From an archaeon (GTDB lineage Archaea; Aenigmatarchaeota; Aenigmatarchaeia; QMZP01; JAFGSV01), in contig JANQNF010000024.1 in NCBI GenBank assembly GCA_028279705.1, positions 112,257-176,256 of the forward strand: a stretch of DNA of 64,000 nucleotides. The letters are read 5' to 3'. Positions 47,058 through 56,397 of this stretch are shown piece by piece. The notes below the pieces were generated by a model. That model was not told the origin of the DNA, searched no databases, and worked only from the letters and a program-made list of their open reading frames with translations. Numbering within the stretch: position 1 is the first letter of the stretch; every line of letters begins with the position of its first letter. The translations under genes were made by a program, and so were the position numbers.

Positions 47058-49670
47058 ATGGCAGAAAAGGGCCTAACAAAAAAAGAGGCGAACAGAAGAC
47101 TAAAATTGCACGGATATAATGAAATAAGAGAACTTTTTCACGTTTCTCCATTTAAAATATTATTCGGTCAAATCAAGAACAATTTTGTCATATATTTATT
47201 GGTGGCTGCAGCAGCAATATCAGCAATTGTTGGTAAAGCTGCAACAGAATATGTAATTATCGGAGTTATTACCGTTGTAATATCAGTTGGATTTTTTCAG
47301 GAATATAGAGCGGAGAAAGCTATCAAATCATTAAAGAAAATGATAATGCCTGTTTATACTGCCATGAGGGAGGGTGAGGAAATTGAAATTCCTACAAGAG
47401 AAATTGTTCCTGGTGATGTACTTGTCCTGAGAACTGGTGAAAAAATTCCAGCCGATTGCGTAGTTTTACAGGAAAATGATTTGAAAATAAATGAATCTGT
47501 ACTCACAGGCGAATCCAAAGAGATAGAAAAATTCGCAATTAAAGGCGGCAGAACCCCCGACAAGAAGAATAAAATCTTCATGGGCACTCTTATCGTTAAT
47601 GGGTCCTGTGTAGCAAAAGTCTTGGATACTGGCATGAAAACAGAGTTTGGGAAAATCGCGAAAATGATTTCTGCTGCAGAAAAGGAACTACCATTAAAGA
47701 ATAAAGTAAATCAGATCACAAAGTACATGGCACTGGGAGCTATTTTCTTCTCTGTCTTTATAGGAATTTTGATGATAACGAGAGCCGGATCATTTTCTTA
47801 TGATATCTTAACAGGTATACTAATTGTTGTCATAGCTATTGCTGTATCAGCATTTCCTGAAGGATTTCCGGTTGTTCTAATGTCCACTCTCGCTTCCGGT
47901 ACCAGGCATATGGCAAAGAAAAATGCAATAGTAAACAGGATGTCTATTATAGAAACTCTTGGAGAAACAACTGTTATATGCTCAGACAAGACAGGAACTT
48001 TAACAACCGGGGAGATGACAGTAAAGCATGTTTTCACAGACGGAAAAACGCTTGACGTTTCTGGTGTTGGCTATGAGGCAGAAGGTAAATTCTCCTATGA
48101 TGATCAGGTAGTAGACATCAATAAAAATTTCCCTTTAAAGATGCTACTTAAATCGTCAGTCCTGTGTAATGATGCCAAAATAGAAAGGAAGGGGACAGAC
48201 AGTGAATTCTTCTTGAAGGGAACTCCGACAGAAGGTGCATTGCTTATTATGGCTGCAAAAGCTGGCATATTCAGGGAAGATATACCATCAGAAAGAGTGG
48301 AGGAAATATCATTTAATTCAGTGCGGAAGTTGATGTCGGTTTTGTGTAACGAAAGAGGGAAGACGATAGTGTATTCAAAGGGAGCTCCCGAGATTCTAAT
48401 GAAAAAATGCAAATACTTACAGTCTGGGGACAAGATTGTAAAATTGAGTAGTGAAGAAAGAGACAAAATAATGAACTTTGATAAAGACTTTTCAGCAAAA
48501 AAATTCAGAGTTATAGCTTTAGCTTATAAGAGGACAAAAACATTGAAAAAGGAAAGTTTCGAAAAGGATCTGGTTTTTCTTGGTCTTGCCGCCCTCGAAG
48601 ATCCTCCAAGAGAAGAGGTTAAATCCACCCTGGAAACTTGCAGACTGGCAGGAATAGACGTGAAAATGATCACAGGTGATAACAGGGAGACTGCAATTGA
48701 AATTGGAAAGGAGATAGGAATAATAGGTGATGTTCTTACAGGTGATGATATAGATAAACTTACCGAAAAGGAACTTGAAAAGACTGTAAAGAATATTTCA
48801 ATATTTTCAAGAGTCCGGCCAGACCATAAAATCAGGATCGTAAAGGCACTAAAAAACAACAATGAGATTGTTGCTATGACAGGGGACGGTGTAAATGACG
48901 CACCAGCACTTAAGGAAGCTCATATAGGTGTTGCAATGGGGAAAACCGGAACAGATGTATCAAGAGAATCGGCAGATCTCGTATTAAAGGATGACAATTT
49001 TGCAACAATTGTTTCTGCTATCCGAGAAGGAAGGACAATTTTCAGTAATATTCAAAAATTCATTACATACCAACTCTCATGCAACTATGCTGAACTTTTC
49101 ATCATTTTCTTTGGTATTCTTTTAGGAATGCCTCTGCCATTATTGGCGTTGCAAATACTCTTTATGAATATTGTTACCGACAATATGCCGGCAATTACTC
49201 TGGGATTCAACCGGCCCGCTAATTATATCATGCAGGGACGGTCTATCAGTATGTCGAGTATCATGGACAAGAGACTCCTTCGTTTACTCATAATTGCAGG
49301 AACCACAATGGGCATAGCTACATTAGCGGTTTTCCATTTTTCACTCAATATACTTAATCAGGACATTACTGTAGCGAGGACAACAGCTTTAATGACATTA
49401 ATATTTTTTGAAATTGCAAATGCGTTCAATTTCAGGAGTTTTGTAAACCCAGTTCTAAAATCATCCCCATTTGATAACAGGTATTTGGTGTATGCCGCAA
49501 TAGCTTCTCTCATAGCATCATTGTTGATAATCTATACACCATTGAATATAGCTTTCGAAACTGCGCCCATTGGTTGGTTCAATATGATTCTTGGGTTACT
49601 GATATCTATTACTGTTATCATAGTTTTCGATTTACTTAAAATCAGAAAACAGGAAGACAGAATAATTTAA
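47058..49670 (+). CDS. P-type cation ATPase, P2 (Ca2+-type) family
   Basis: An 870-residue pump with GVLTGES actuator (ESVLTGES), phosphorylation motif DKTGTLT (310-316), MITGDN, and GDGVNDAPALKEAHIGVAMG hinge. The M4 motif reads AFPEGFP where Ca2+ pumps usually have PEGLP. Around ten membrane helices and a cation-ATPase C-terminal domain are visible. ATG 47058 follows GGTGATTGAAT. The ArsR gene upstream probably controls it. Ion specificity cannot be fixed; Ca2+ or Mn2+ is plausible. Confidence 0.88.
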   Translation: MAEKGLTKKEANRRLKLHGYNEIRELFHVSPFKILFGQIKNNFVIYLLVAAAAISAIVGKAATEYVIIGVITVVISVGFFQEYRAEKAIKSLKKMIMPVYTAMREGEEIEIPTREIVPGDVLVLRTGEKIPADCVVLQENDLKINESVLTGESKEIEKFAIKGGRTPDKKNKIFMGTLIVNGSCVAKVLDTGMKTEFGKIAKMISAAEKELPLKNKVNQITKYMALGAIFFSVFIGILMITRAGSFSYDILTGILIVVIAIAVSAFPEGFPVVLMSTLASGTRHMAKKNAIVNRMSIIETLGETTVICSDKTGTLTTGEMTVKHVFTDGKTLDVSGVGYEAEGKFSYDDQVVDINKNFPLKMLLKSSVLCNDAKIERKGTDSEFFLKGTPTEGALLIMAAKAGIFREDIPSERVEEISFNSVRKLMSVLCNERGKTIVYSKGAPEILMKKCKYLQSGDKIVKLSSEERDKIMNFDKDFSAKKFRVIALAYKRTKTLKKESFEKDLVFLGLAALEDPPREEVKSTLETCRLAGIDVKMITGDNRETAIEIGKEIGIIGDVLTGDDIDKLTEKELEKTVKNISIFSRVRPDHKIRIVKALKNNNEIVAMTGDGVNDAPALKEAHIGVAMGKTGTDVSRESADLVLKDDNFATIVSAIREGRTIFSNIQKFITYQLSCNYAELFIIFFGILLGMPLPLLALQILFMNIVTDNMPAITLGFNRPANYIMQGRSISMSSIMDKRLLRLLIIAGTTMGIATLAVFHFSLNILNQDITVARTTALMTLIFFEIANAFNFRSFVNPVLKSSPFDNRYLVYAAIASLIASLLIIYTPLNIAFETAPIGWFNMILGLLISITVIIVFDLLKIRKQEDRII

Positions 49671-49782
49671 AATCTAATAGCGAATTTGTGTGTTATTCCC
49701 CCGTAATTATGTGTTATTCCTCAGCAGGGATTTGGAAAATAATGTCAAAAACGATATTAATCGACGCTGTAAAAAATCTGAG

Positions 49783-49936
49783 TGCCCCCGCCGGGATTTG
49801 AACCCGGGTCATCGGCTGTCTTCTTCGGACATCCGGATCATCTTTTTATGTCACTGCCTGGCAAGTCTTGCCAGACTCAAACCTTCCGAACCGAATCGAA
49901 AGGCCGGTATCCTTGGCCGGACTAGACGACAGGGGC
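49783..49936 (-). tRNA. tRNA-Glu (UUC) with a 79-nt intron
   Basis: Acceptor GCCCCTG (49936-49930) pairs with CGGGGGC (49790-49784), discriminator A49783. T-arm CCGGG-TTCAAAT-CCCGG. Exon 1 is 40 nt ending ...CCTTTCG with anticodon UUC; exon 2 (49817-49783) begins AGCCGA. The intron (49896-49818) lies between positions 37 and 38. TTTC of the anticodon loop pairs with intron GAAG, and TTCGG with CCGAA, giving a bulge-helix-bulge shape. No CCA is encoded. Mature length 75 nt. Confidence 0.85.
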
Positions 49937-50014
49937 TTTGTTTTCTATATTCTATGTTCCGATATATTAATAAATTTAATATATAGCGCCAAATATTCTA
50001 TCTGGGTGATTTAC

Positions 50015-50914
50015 ATGAAGAAGAGTGTCAAGAGGAAAACTGGCACGTTCAAGCTCAAGGACGGGCTTGCACGGATGCTTAAGGGTGGCGTTATAATGGA
50101 CGTCACGACTCCGGAACAGGCAAGAATTGCTGAGAAATCGGGAGCAGTTGCAGTCATGGCACTTGAGCGCGTTCCTGCTGACATACGTGCTGCAGGAGGC
50201 GTTGCGCGAATGGCAGACCCCGCAGTCACCGAGAAGATAACAAAAGCGGTCACAATACCGGTGATGGCAAAGAGCAGGATAGGTCATTTTGCAGAGGCAC
50301 AGGTACTTGAATCACTCGGCGTGGACTTCATAGACGAGTCGGAAGTCCTTACACCTGCTGATGAAGTTTACCATACTGACAAGACAAAGTTTACCGTTCC
50401 TTTCGTCTGCGGTGCACGCGACCTCGGCGAAGCACTCAGGAGGATCAACGAGGGTGCTGCCATGATAAGGACAAAAGGCGAGGCAGGCTCCGGTGACATA
50501 GTGCAGGCAGTAAGGCACGTAAGAAGGATAACATCTGACATAGACGAGATAAAGAGGATGGGTGACGCTAGTCTTAGGAAGAAGGTAAAGGAATTCAGGG
50601 TTCCATTCGAGCTTGTCAGGAAGACAGCAAAGCTTGGGAGGCTTCCTGTAGTCAACTTCGCTGCAGGCGGCATCGCGACACCTGCGGATGCATCGCTTAT
50701 GATGCAGCTTGGAGTTGACGGGGTTTTCGTTGGTTCCGGTATATTCAAGTCCAGTGCGCCTTCGAAAATGGCAAAGGCGATCGTGCAGGCGGTCAACTTC
50801 TACAATGACCCGAAAGTGGTTGCCAAGGTCTCAAAGGGCATCGGCGGTGCAATGAAAGGCCTTGACAGCTCGAAACTCAAACCAGAAGAGCGCCTGCAGG
50901 ACAGGGGAAATTGA
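50015..50914 (+). CDS. pdxS: Pyridoxal 5'-phosphate synthase subunit PdxS
   Basis: PdxS makes PLP from ribose 5-phosphate, glyceraldehyde 3-phosphate and ammonia. It has 299 residues: [39 protein letters not shown] with the key Lys, and [16 protein letters not shown]. The end has [23 protein letters not shown] 50015 follows GGGTGAT. The upstream AT-rich region is shared with the divergent tRNA-Glu. It overlaps none, and PdxT follows two bases later. Confidence 0.95.
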   Translation: MKKSVKRKTGTFKLKDGLARMLKGGVIMDVTTPEQARIAEKSGAVAVMALERVPADIRAAGGVARMADPAVTEKITKAVTIPVMAKSRIGHFAEAQVLESLGVDFIDESEVLTPADEVYHTDKTKFTVPFVCGARDLGEALRRINEGAAMIRTKGEAGSGDIVQAVRHVRRITSDIDEIKRMGDASLRKKVKEFRVPFELVRKTAKLGRLPVVNFAAGGIATPADASLMMQLGVDGVFVGSGIFKSSAPSKMAKAIVQAVNFYNDPKVVAKVSKGIGGAMKGLDSSKLKPEERLQDRGN

Positions 50915-50915
50915 C

Positions 50916-51476
50916 ATGTTAGTTGGTATCCTTGCGATACACGGTTCCGTTTCTGAGCACGAATCGATGCTTTACAGGCTTGGGGTGCGAAGCGTTCTTG
51001 TGAAAACCCCTGAAGACCTGAATGGCATCAGAGGACTGATAATTCCTGGAGGGGAAAGTACCACTGTCGGAAAATTCCTTTCAGGCACTCTTGGCAATGC
51101 TATAAAGAAGCTTGCCATGAAAGGAACGCCAATATACGGGACATGTACAGGCATGATCGTTCTTGGGAATGTAGCGTCCAGGGAACCGCACACTCTCGGT
51201 CTCATGGACGTCACTGTAAAGAGAAACGCTTTCGGAAGGCAGGTTGACAGCTTTGAAGAAGACCTTGCGATACCTGCACTTGGCAAGAAGCCGTTTCACT
51301 GCGTCTACATACGAGCACCCGTCATATCCCGTGCGGGCGCAAACGTGGACATACTCGCGCGCTCAGGTGGGAACATAGTCTTTGCTAAACAGGGGAACTT
51401 GCTGGCATCTTCATTCCACCCGGAACTCACAAACGACACGAGGATGCATGAGTACTTCCTGAAGATGTGCAAGTGA
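50916..51476 (+). CDS. pdxT: Pyridoxal 5'-phosphate synthase glutaminase PdxT
   Basis: The glutaminase partner, 186 residues. It has PGGESTTVGKFL, the nucleophile GTCTGMIVLG and the catalytic His-Glu in SSFHPELTND. It supplies ammonia to PdxS. ATG 50916 starts one base after the pdxS stop codon. Confidence 0.95.
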   Translation: MLVGILAIHGSVSEHESMLYRLGVRSVLVKTPEDLNGIRGLIIPGGESTTVGKFLSGTLGNAIKKLAMKGTPIYGTCTGMIVLGNVASREPHTLGLMDVTVKRNAFGRQVDSFEEDLAIPALGKKPFHCVYIRAPVISRAGANVDILARSGGNIVFAKQGNLLASSFHPELTNDTRMHEYFLKMCK

Positions 51477-51511
51477 ATATATTTGATTCGTGCTTAAAAG
51501 CGGATGCTTCG

Positions 51512-52717
51512 TTAGCTATCGTCGCAGGGACTTGCCGTCAGGAGATCCGTTATGTTGAACTTTGCCGCATCGGAACTGTCCATGCCAAACCATCCTTCCG
51601 TGTTCTCTACCTTGTAGCATTCACCGTCGTCTGAGAAATAGCGATACGCTGCCCTTGAGTAGCTGCTGACAGGGAATGCCTGTTCCAGAAGTTCTGGGAC
51701 ATATATGAATGTCACAATCCCGTTTGGCGACGGGGTATAGTTTCCTTCCATTCTCTGCAGGAACGTCGGGCCTTCTGCCTCATAGTAGTAACGTTCCGCC
51801 AGGTTCTCTGAGACTGGAAGCGACCATGCGGATTTGGTACCCTGGTCTATGTATATGGTTTCGTAGCCTGATTCAATAGCGCTTGTGACGAGTGACACTG
51901 CACTGCCATTTCCGGTCACCCAGCAGCTGACGTCTCCTGAAAGGTTTGCTTCGTCCTCAAGAATTATCCCAAGATGGTAGCCGTATGTCACGCTGCTTAG
52001 GTTCTCTGCTACCAGTATCTTCGTGTCGTCATCTTCGGACTTGTTGAACGTTACATCCCCTGAGCATGTCCCGGACGAGTTCTGGGAACCAGTGACCACG
52101 TTCATACCGACGTAGCCTGGGTCTGCTGGTACAACCATCCTTCTTATGAACCCTTGAGTTTCCAGCGGGAAAATGGGATCTTCAAGTCCCGCAAGCGATA
52201 TGGTCACGTACTTTCGCACACCGCTCTTTTCTATCTTCGACTCCTTCATGATATCATTTACGGTTATGCTGAGGTCCATTCCGACCCTTATCGAGAACCC
52301 ATCCAGGTTTTCTATGCTTATGTTACCGTAAGAAAGTGCAACCTCAAAGTCTACAGGCTTACTTGATATCCTTTCGCTCCAGTTCGGCATCGTGTTATTG
52401 AGCATGAGGAACGCCTCGCTTCCGTTTATCCTTCCTTGCAGCATGAGCATTGTAAGGTTCTCGACCGAGTCGTCGAGGAACTCGCCGGAGTTTATGACGT
52501 GATTTGTCGCTGCAAGAAGAGCCCTCCTTCCCGATATTTCCATGGCTTTCGTAGTGTCTACTTCTATCGAATGTACAAGCTGGTTTATCTGGTCGGATAT
52601 GACCCTGTCAGAGACCACTTCCCCGATCTGCTCGGTGTAACCGAGATAATTGACCGTAAATAGGAGCATAGGAACTGCCAAAAGGAGTGAAATCAGAGAA
52701 TAGAATTGTGCCTTCAT
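51512..52717 (-). CDS. Pilin-like anchored secreted protein, unknown
   Basis: A 401-residue protein with one N-terminal membrane helix after a short basic start (MKAQFYSLISLLLAVPMLLFTV), then an external region rich in Ser, Thr and Asn glycosylation-like sites (NGS, NYT, NLT) with four cysteines. No catalytic domain seen. It shares the N-terminal single-helix architecture with the VWA gene 5 kb on. It is likely a surface structure protein of this lineage. Confidence 0.6.
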   Translation of the reverse strand: MKAQFYSLISLLLAVPMLLFTVNYLGYTEQIGEVVSDRVISDQINQLVHSIEVDTTKAMEISGRRALLAATNHVINSGEFLDDSVENLTMLMLQGRINGSEAFLMLNNTMPNWSERISSKPVDFEVALSYGNISIENLDGFSIRVGMDLSITVNDIMKESKIEKSGVRKYVTISLAGLEDPIFPLETQGFIRRMVVPADPGYVGMNVVTGSQNSSGTCSGDVTFNKSEDDDTKILVAENLSSVTYGYHLGIILEDEANLSGDVSCWVTGNGSAVSLVTSAIESGYETIYIDQGTKSAWSLPVSENLAERYYYEAEGPTFLQRMEGNYTPSPNGIVTFIYVPELLEQAFPVSSYSRAAYRYFSDDGECYKVENTEGWFGMDSSDAAKFNITDLLTASPCDDS

Positions 52718-52814
52718 ACTTAAAATAGGAGAGAAGTTGGTTATATAATCATTAACCAGATAAAATTTTCAGTTTCTGGTGAAAGATTTAAAAATTTCGT
52801 GTCAATAACTTAAC

Positions 52815-55800
52815 ATGAGCCTTAAGTCCATAATTTATTTCGTTTTATGTTTATCCATTTTATTGTCATCATTCCCGGCCAGTAGTGCTATCGTACCTCA
52901 GATAATTTCCCCTCAAAACGTCACATATTATATTTCCGAGATACCACTTATAGCGGAAACTAGCTGGACCGTCGATAAAATGTGGTATAGTTTTCCCAGT
53001 GATAGTTGGCCTATGCCCAATTCAAATTCACAAAACTGGGCTTATACTGATAGTTATGTCATGCCCGACGTAATTAGCGTGCACTCATATATGGAAAATC
53101 CCGATGAGGTTTCCTGTGTACCTGAAACAAGGCCCGTTTTTCATGATGGTTTCATTTATTATTCCTGTGAAAATGGTATTTTTTCTGTTTATTTGAATTT
53201 TTCAATTAGATGGCAATATGAAACTGAAGAAATCGTAATAGACCCTCCTTCGATAATCGATGATACGGTATACTTCCGTGATGCTTTAAGATTATACGCT
53301 CTTCATACAGACGGTTCTGTGAAATGGGTAAAGGAGTTTGAACAGGGTGTAGAAGTGGACAGTTTCGTGGTTTCCGAAGAATATGTTTTTGCGACTATCT
53401 ATCTGAGTAATGGGGATATAGAACTTCGCGCTTATGATTCAGGTGGAACCGAAATTTGGTCTAATCGATATTATTTGCATCTTCCACCTACCGTTGACAA
53501 CGACATTATCTTTATAATCGATGAGGATGAAATCGCAGATGAGGTTTATGTGAGAGCACTTCAAGCAAACGACGGTTCAGAAATATGGAGCTTCATCGAC
53601 CCTATATTTTCAAGTCAGGATAAGAGCTTTCCTCTAGTAATTTCCGAAGATAAGGTGTACATGATATTGGATGAATATGTTTTCGTGTTGAATAAAGATT
53701 ATGGTTCTTATTTTTCATCGTATGGAAACGATTTTGAACTGCTCATCAATGAAGCTTTGCCTGCCTTCTTTGAAGATGTTTTCTATTTTATTTCTGCGGA
53801 AAATGAACTGAAAGCGATTGGTGCGAATGACGGTTCTGAGTTGTGGTCTTATCCTCTCAATGAAGAACCACTTTCTCCTGTTGTCGGTAATGATGTCGTG
53901 TATGTAGCTGATTATGATAGTCTTCACGCCCTATACACAGAAGACGGGTCAACGAAATGGGATTATGATGATCCAGAAGATTCGTCAGAATTTCTGTCAC
54001 CGCCTTCTGTTGTAGGAGGCATGATCATCATCGGGTGTGAGCCTGATGTTCTATGTTTGTTTTCTGACGGCATAGAAAATGGAGATAATATAGAGCGTAC
54101 ACTTGTGCTCGAGGAAGGTTCCTATAATCTCATGGTATCTACTTGGACGAGCTATCCCCCGACAATACCGGAATATAGCAGTGTCCATTTTACTGTTAAA
54201 TCCGGGGGACCCCCACCCAAAGTAAAAATACTGGCAGTTCCTATGAACTGGGAGGGTGGTGGTCAAATGTACTTCGATCGCATAGTCGATGAACAGGCAG
54301 GTTTTTTCATCAATGATACCATCCTTAGTGATTGTCCAGAAAGAGTGGTCGTTGAAAAATTGGACGTTGATGCACAAAATTATGCAGATTTTCAATGCGG
54401 TTCCCTCTTTGTTCCAAGTACGCAGTTAATCCGGAATTTTGTTGGCAGTCTGGGGATAAATCCAACTGAATATGATGTGATAATGGGAGTCTCTTTGGAG
54501 TCACCGTGCCACCCCGTGGCAGGTGAAAGTAACATGAAAGACACTATATGGATAGTGGGTCTGGAATCCCCCTTCACGAGTATCATGGCACACGAGATGG
54601 GTCATATCTATGGTTTATCTGACGAATATTGTAGCAATAGGGCAGGTTCTTTCATGTGTGGCTGTAATGATGGTGGAATACCTTTGATATACTGCCCTGA
54701 AGACATAAACTACCTTGGCGCTGATTTAGGATGTGACCCTGAAAGTGGTAATGGGTGCTGTTCAGATTGTGCCCCATTGGAATATCCTTGTTTTTGCTGT
54801 GAGGGAAACATAAACTCCAATGGTGGCAGGGCTACTATGTCATATGCTAATGCTGATGGTCCTAGGGGTTACGACTATCGTAGTCGGGCTCATCTGGACA
54901 CAATATCAGATCTCACGTGTGACGGAAATGGTAAAGAAACACAGCAAATAATGGACATCAGCTTTACTGTCTTTAGAAATGGTACTGTCAAAGATTCACA
55001 GATTATCCTCACCGAAGGTAGGCCGACTACCTACTATCACAATGGCGGCGATTTTAGATTTGAGATAAGCGAGGATGTTTCTACTGTAGTTGAAAACTTC
55101 ATCATGTCATCCTTCAATTATAATGGTCCGGTATTTTCAGATACAGACTACTCAAATGTTACTTACGAGACATCTGATCTGAATTTCAGGGTACCGTACG
55201 AAAAATCCTATGAAAAGATAACGCTGTATCACGGCGAAAACGTTTCCATTTATACTGATCTTGATTTCTGCAACAATGATACAATTTGCGGAAACACCGA
55301 AACGTATAATACCTGCCCTTCTGACTGTCCTCTGGATGAACAAGATAAAATCTGTATCAATGCCATAGATGGCGTATGTGATCCTGATTGCCTTATTGGA
55401 GTAGACCCAGACTGCGATGCCAAAGATGGTGATGGCGATGGTTTCAATGCCAGCGTTGACTGTGATGACACAGATCCAGATGTCTATCCTGGCGCCACCG
55501 AGATATGTGATGGTGATGATAATAACTGTGACGGCGTTGTGGACGAAGATGCTGACACTTTATGCGATGATGGACTGTTCTGTAATGGCATGGAGACTTG
55601 TCACGGAATTCTTGGTTGCCAGTCCGGTACCAATATCAACTGCTCGTTTAATGATATCGCAGAGATAGCTACATGCTTTAACGATCCTGATAATAGTGAA
55701 AGCACATGGGATTATTTCCCAGGATTCACATCTACATGCGACGAGAATCATGATTTATGTACGGTAGGAGAGATTGATCTAACCCATAGTTGCAATGTAA

Positions 55801-56384
55801 TTGAATGCAATGCTCAGTGTGAAATTGATGATGATTGCGAAGATACAGAGTGTGACATATTAGACGGGTGCTATGATGGACTGTACAGGAATTATGTTGA
55901 CACTGAGAATAGTTGCATTGGTGACTGCTCTTGCGAATCCAACGTGTGCTTAATTTATACCGAAGAAGAGGATTCTGACAACGATGGTTATTCGGGAACA
56001 TGCGGCGATTGTGATGACACAAATCCAGATGTTAGTCCCATAGCAGATGAAGTTTGCGACCTGATTGACAACGATTGTGATGCTGAGATTGACGAAGGTG
56101 GTGTATGCGATGCCGATAATGATGGCGTACCGGACATGGATGATACTTGTCCAGATACGGAATATGGTGCGCCGGTAGACACTTTTGGTTGTTCTTCGGA
56201 TCAATTTTGCTCAGGTATAGAAATACCTAAAAGTGGCTGGTCTATGTTCAGGGGAATGATTGCTTGCATTTTTGCAGACTGGGATGATAACGAGGGCTGG
56301 TTACCTAGAGATTGTAAGGTAAAAAGGGTAGGTTGGAAAAGGAACTCCCATTTTGTATGCAGCGCAAGAAAAAGCGCTGATTGA
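52815..56384 (+). CDS. Giant secreted protein: PQQ-like propeller, M64-like metallopeptidase, MopE and TSP3 repeats
   Basis: A 1189-residue protein with a signal peptide (LCLSILLSSFPASSA). Residues about 100-430 contain PQQ-like propeller repeats (LHTDGSVKW, NDGSEIWSF, NDGSELWSY, EDGSTKWDY). A zincin-type active site, HEMGHIYGLSDEY (593-605), follows; this matches the HExxHxxGLxDEY form of M64-like peptidases. Later come Cys-rich MopE-like calcium/metal repeats (DCDDTDPDVYPGATEICDG, DCDDTNPDV) and thrombospondin type 3 (DADNDGVPDMDDTCPD). Leaderless start with TATA (GATTTAAAAATT) about 26 nt upstream. Likely a surface protease. Confidence 0.8.
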   Translation: MSLKSIIYFVLCLSILLSSFPASSAIVPQIISPQNVTYYISEIPLIAETSWTVDKMWYSFPSDSWPMPNSNSQNWAYTDSYVMPDVISVHSYMENPDEVSCVPETRPVFHDGFIYYSCENGIFSVYLNFSIRWQYETEEIVIDPPSIIDDTVYFRDALRLYALHTDGSVKWVKEFEQGVEVDSFVVSEEYVFATIYLSNGDIELRAYDSGGTEIWSNRYYLHLPPTVDNDIIFIIDEDEIADEVYVRALQANDGSEIWSFIDPIFSSQDKSFPLVISEDKVYMILDEYVFVLNKDYGSYFSSYGNDFELLINEALPAFFEDVFYFISAENELKAIGANDGSELWSYPLNEEPLSPVVGNDVVYVADYDSLHALYTEDGSTKWDYDDPEDSSEFLSPPSVVGGMIIIGCEPDVLCLFSDGIENGDNIERTLVLEEGSYNLMVSTWTSYPPTIPEYSSVHFTVKSGGPPPKVKILAVPMNWEGGGQMYFDRIVDEQAGFFINDTILSDCPERVVVEKLDVDAQNYADFQCGSLFVPSTQLIRNFVGSLGINPTEYDVIMGVSLESPCHPVAGESNMKDTIWIVGLESPFTSIMAHEMGHIYGLSDEYCSNRAGSFMCGCNDGGIPLIYCPEDINYLGADLGCDPESGNGCCSDCAPLEYPCFCCEGNINSNGGRATMSYANADGPRGYDYRSRAHLDTISDLTCDGNGKETQQIMDISFTVFRNGTVKDSQIILTEGRPTTYYHNGGDFRFEISEDVSTVVENFIMSSFNYNGPVFSDTDYSNVTYETSDLNFRVPYEKSYEKITLYHGENVSIYTDLDFCNNDTICGNTETYNTCPSDCPLDEQDKICINAIDGVCDPDCLIGVDPDCDAKDGDGDGFNASVDCDDTDPDVYPGATEICDGDDNNCDGVVDEDADTLCDDGLFCNGMETCHGILGCQSGTNINCSFNDIAEIATCFNDPDNSESTWDYFPGFTSTCDENHDLCTVGEIDLTHSCNVIECNAQCEIDDDCEDTECDILDGCYDGLYRNYVDTENSCIGDCSCESNVCLIYTEEEDSDNDGYSGTCGDCDDTNPDVSPIADEVCDLIDNDCDAEIDEGGVCDADNDGVPDMDDTCPDTEYGAPVDTFGCSSDQFCSGIEIPKSGWSMFRGMIACIFADWDDNEGWLPRDCKVKRVGWKRNSHFVCSARKSAD

Positions 56385-56397
56385 ATTTCACAGACTT

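Noticed and set aside
49690-49986. Plus-strand open frame over the tRNA-Glu region
   Set aside because: It runs antisense through the tRNA-Glu gene and its intron and has no recognisable protein features. Its openness is explained by tRNA GC content.
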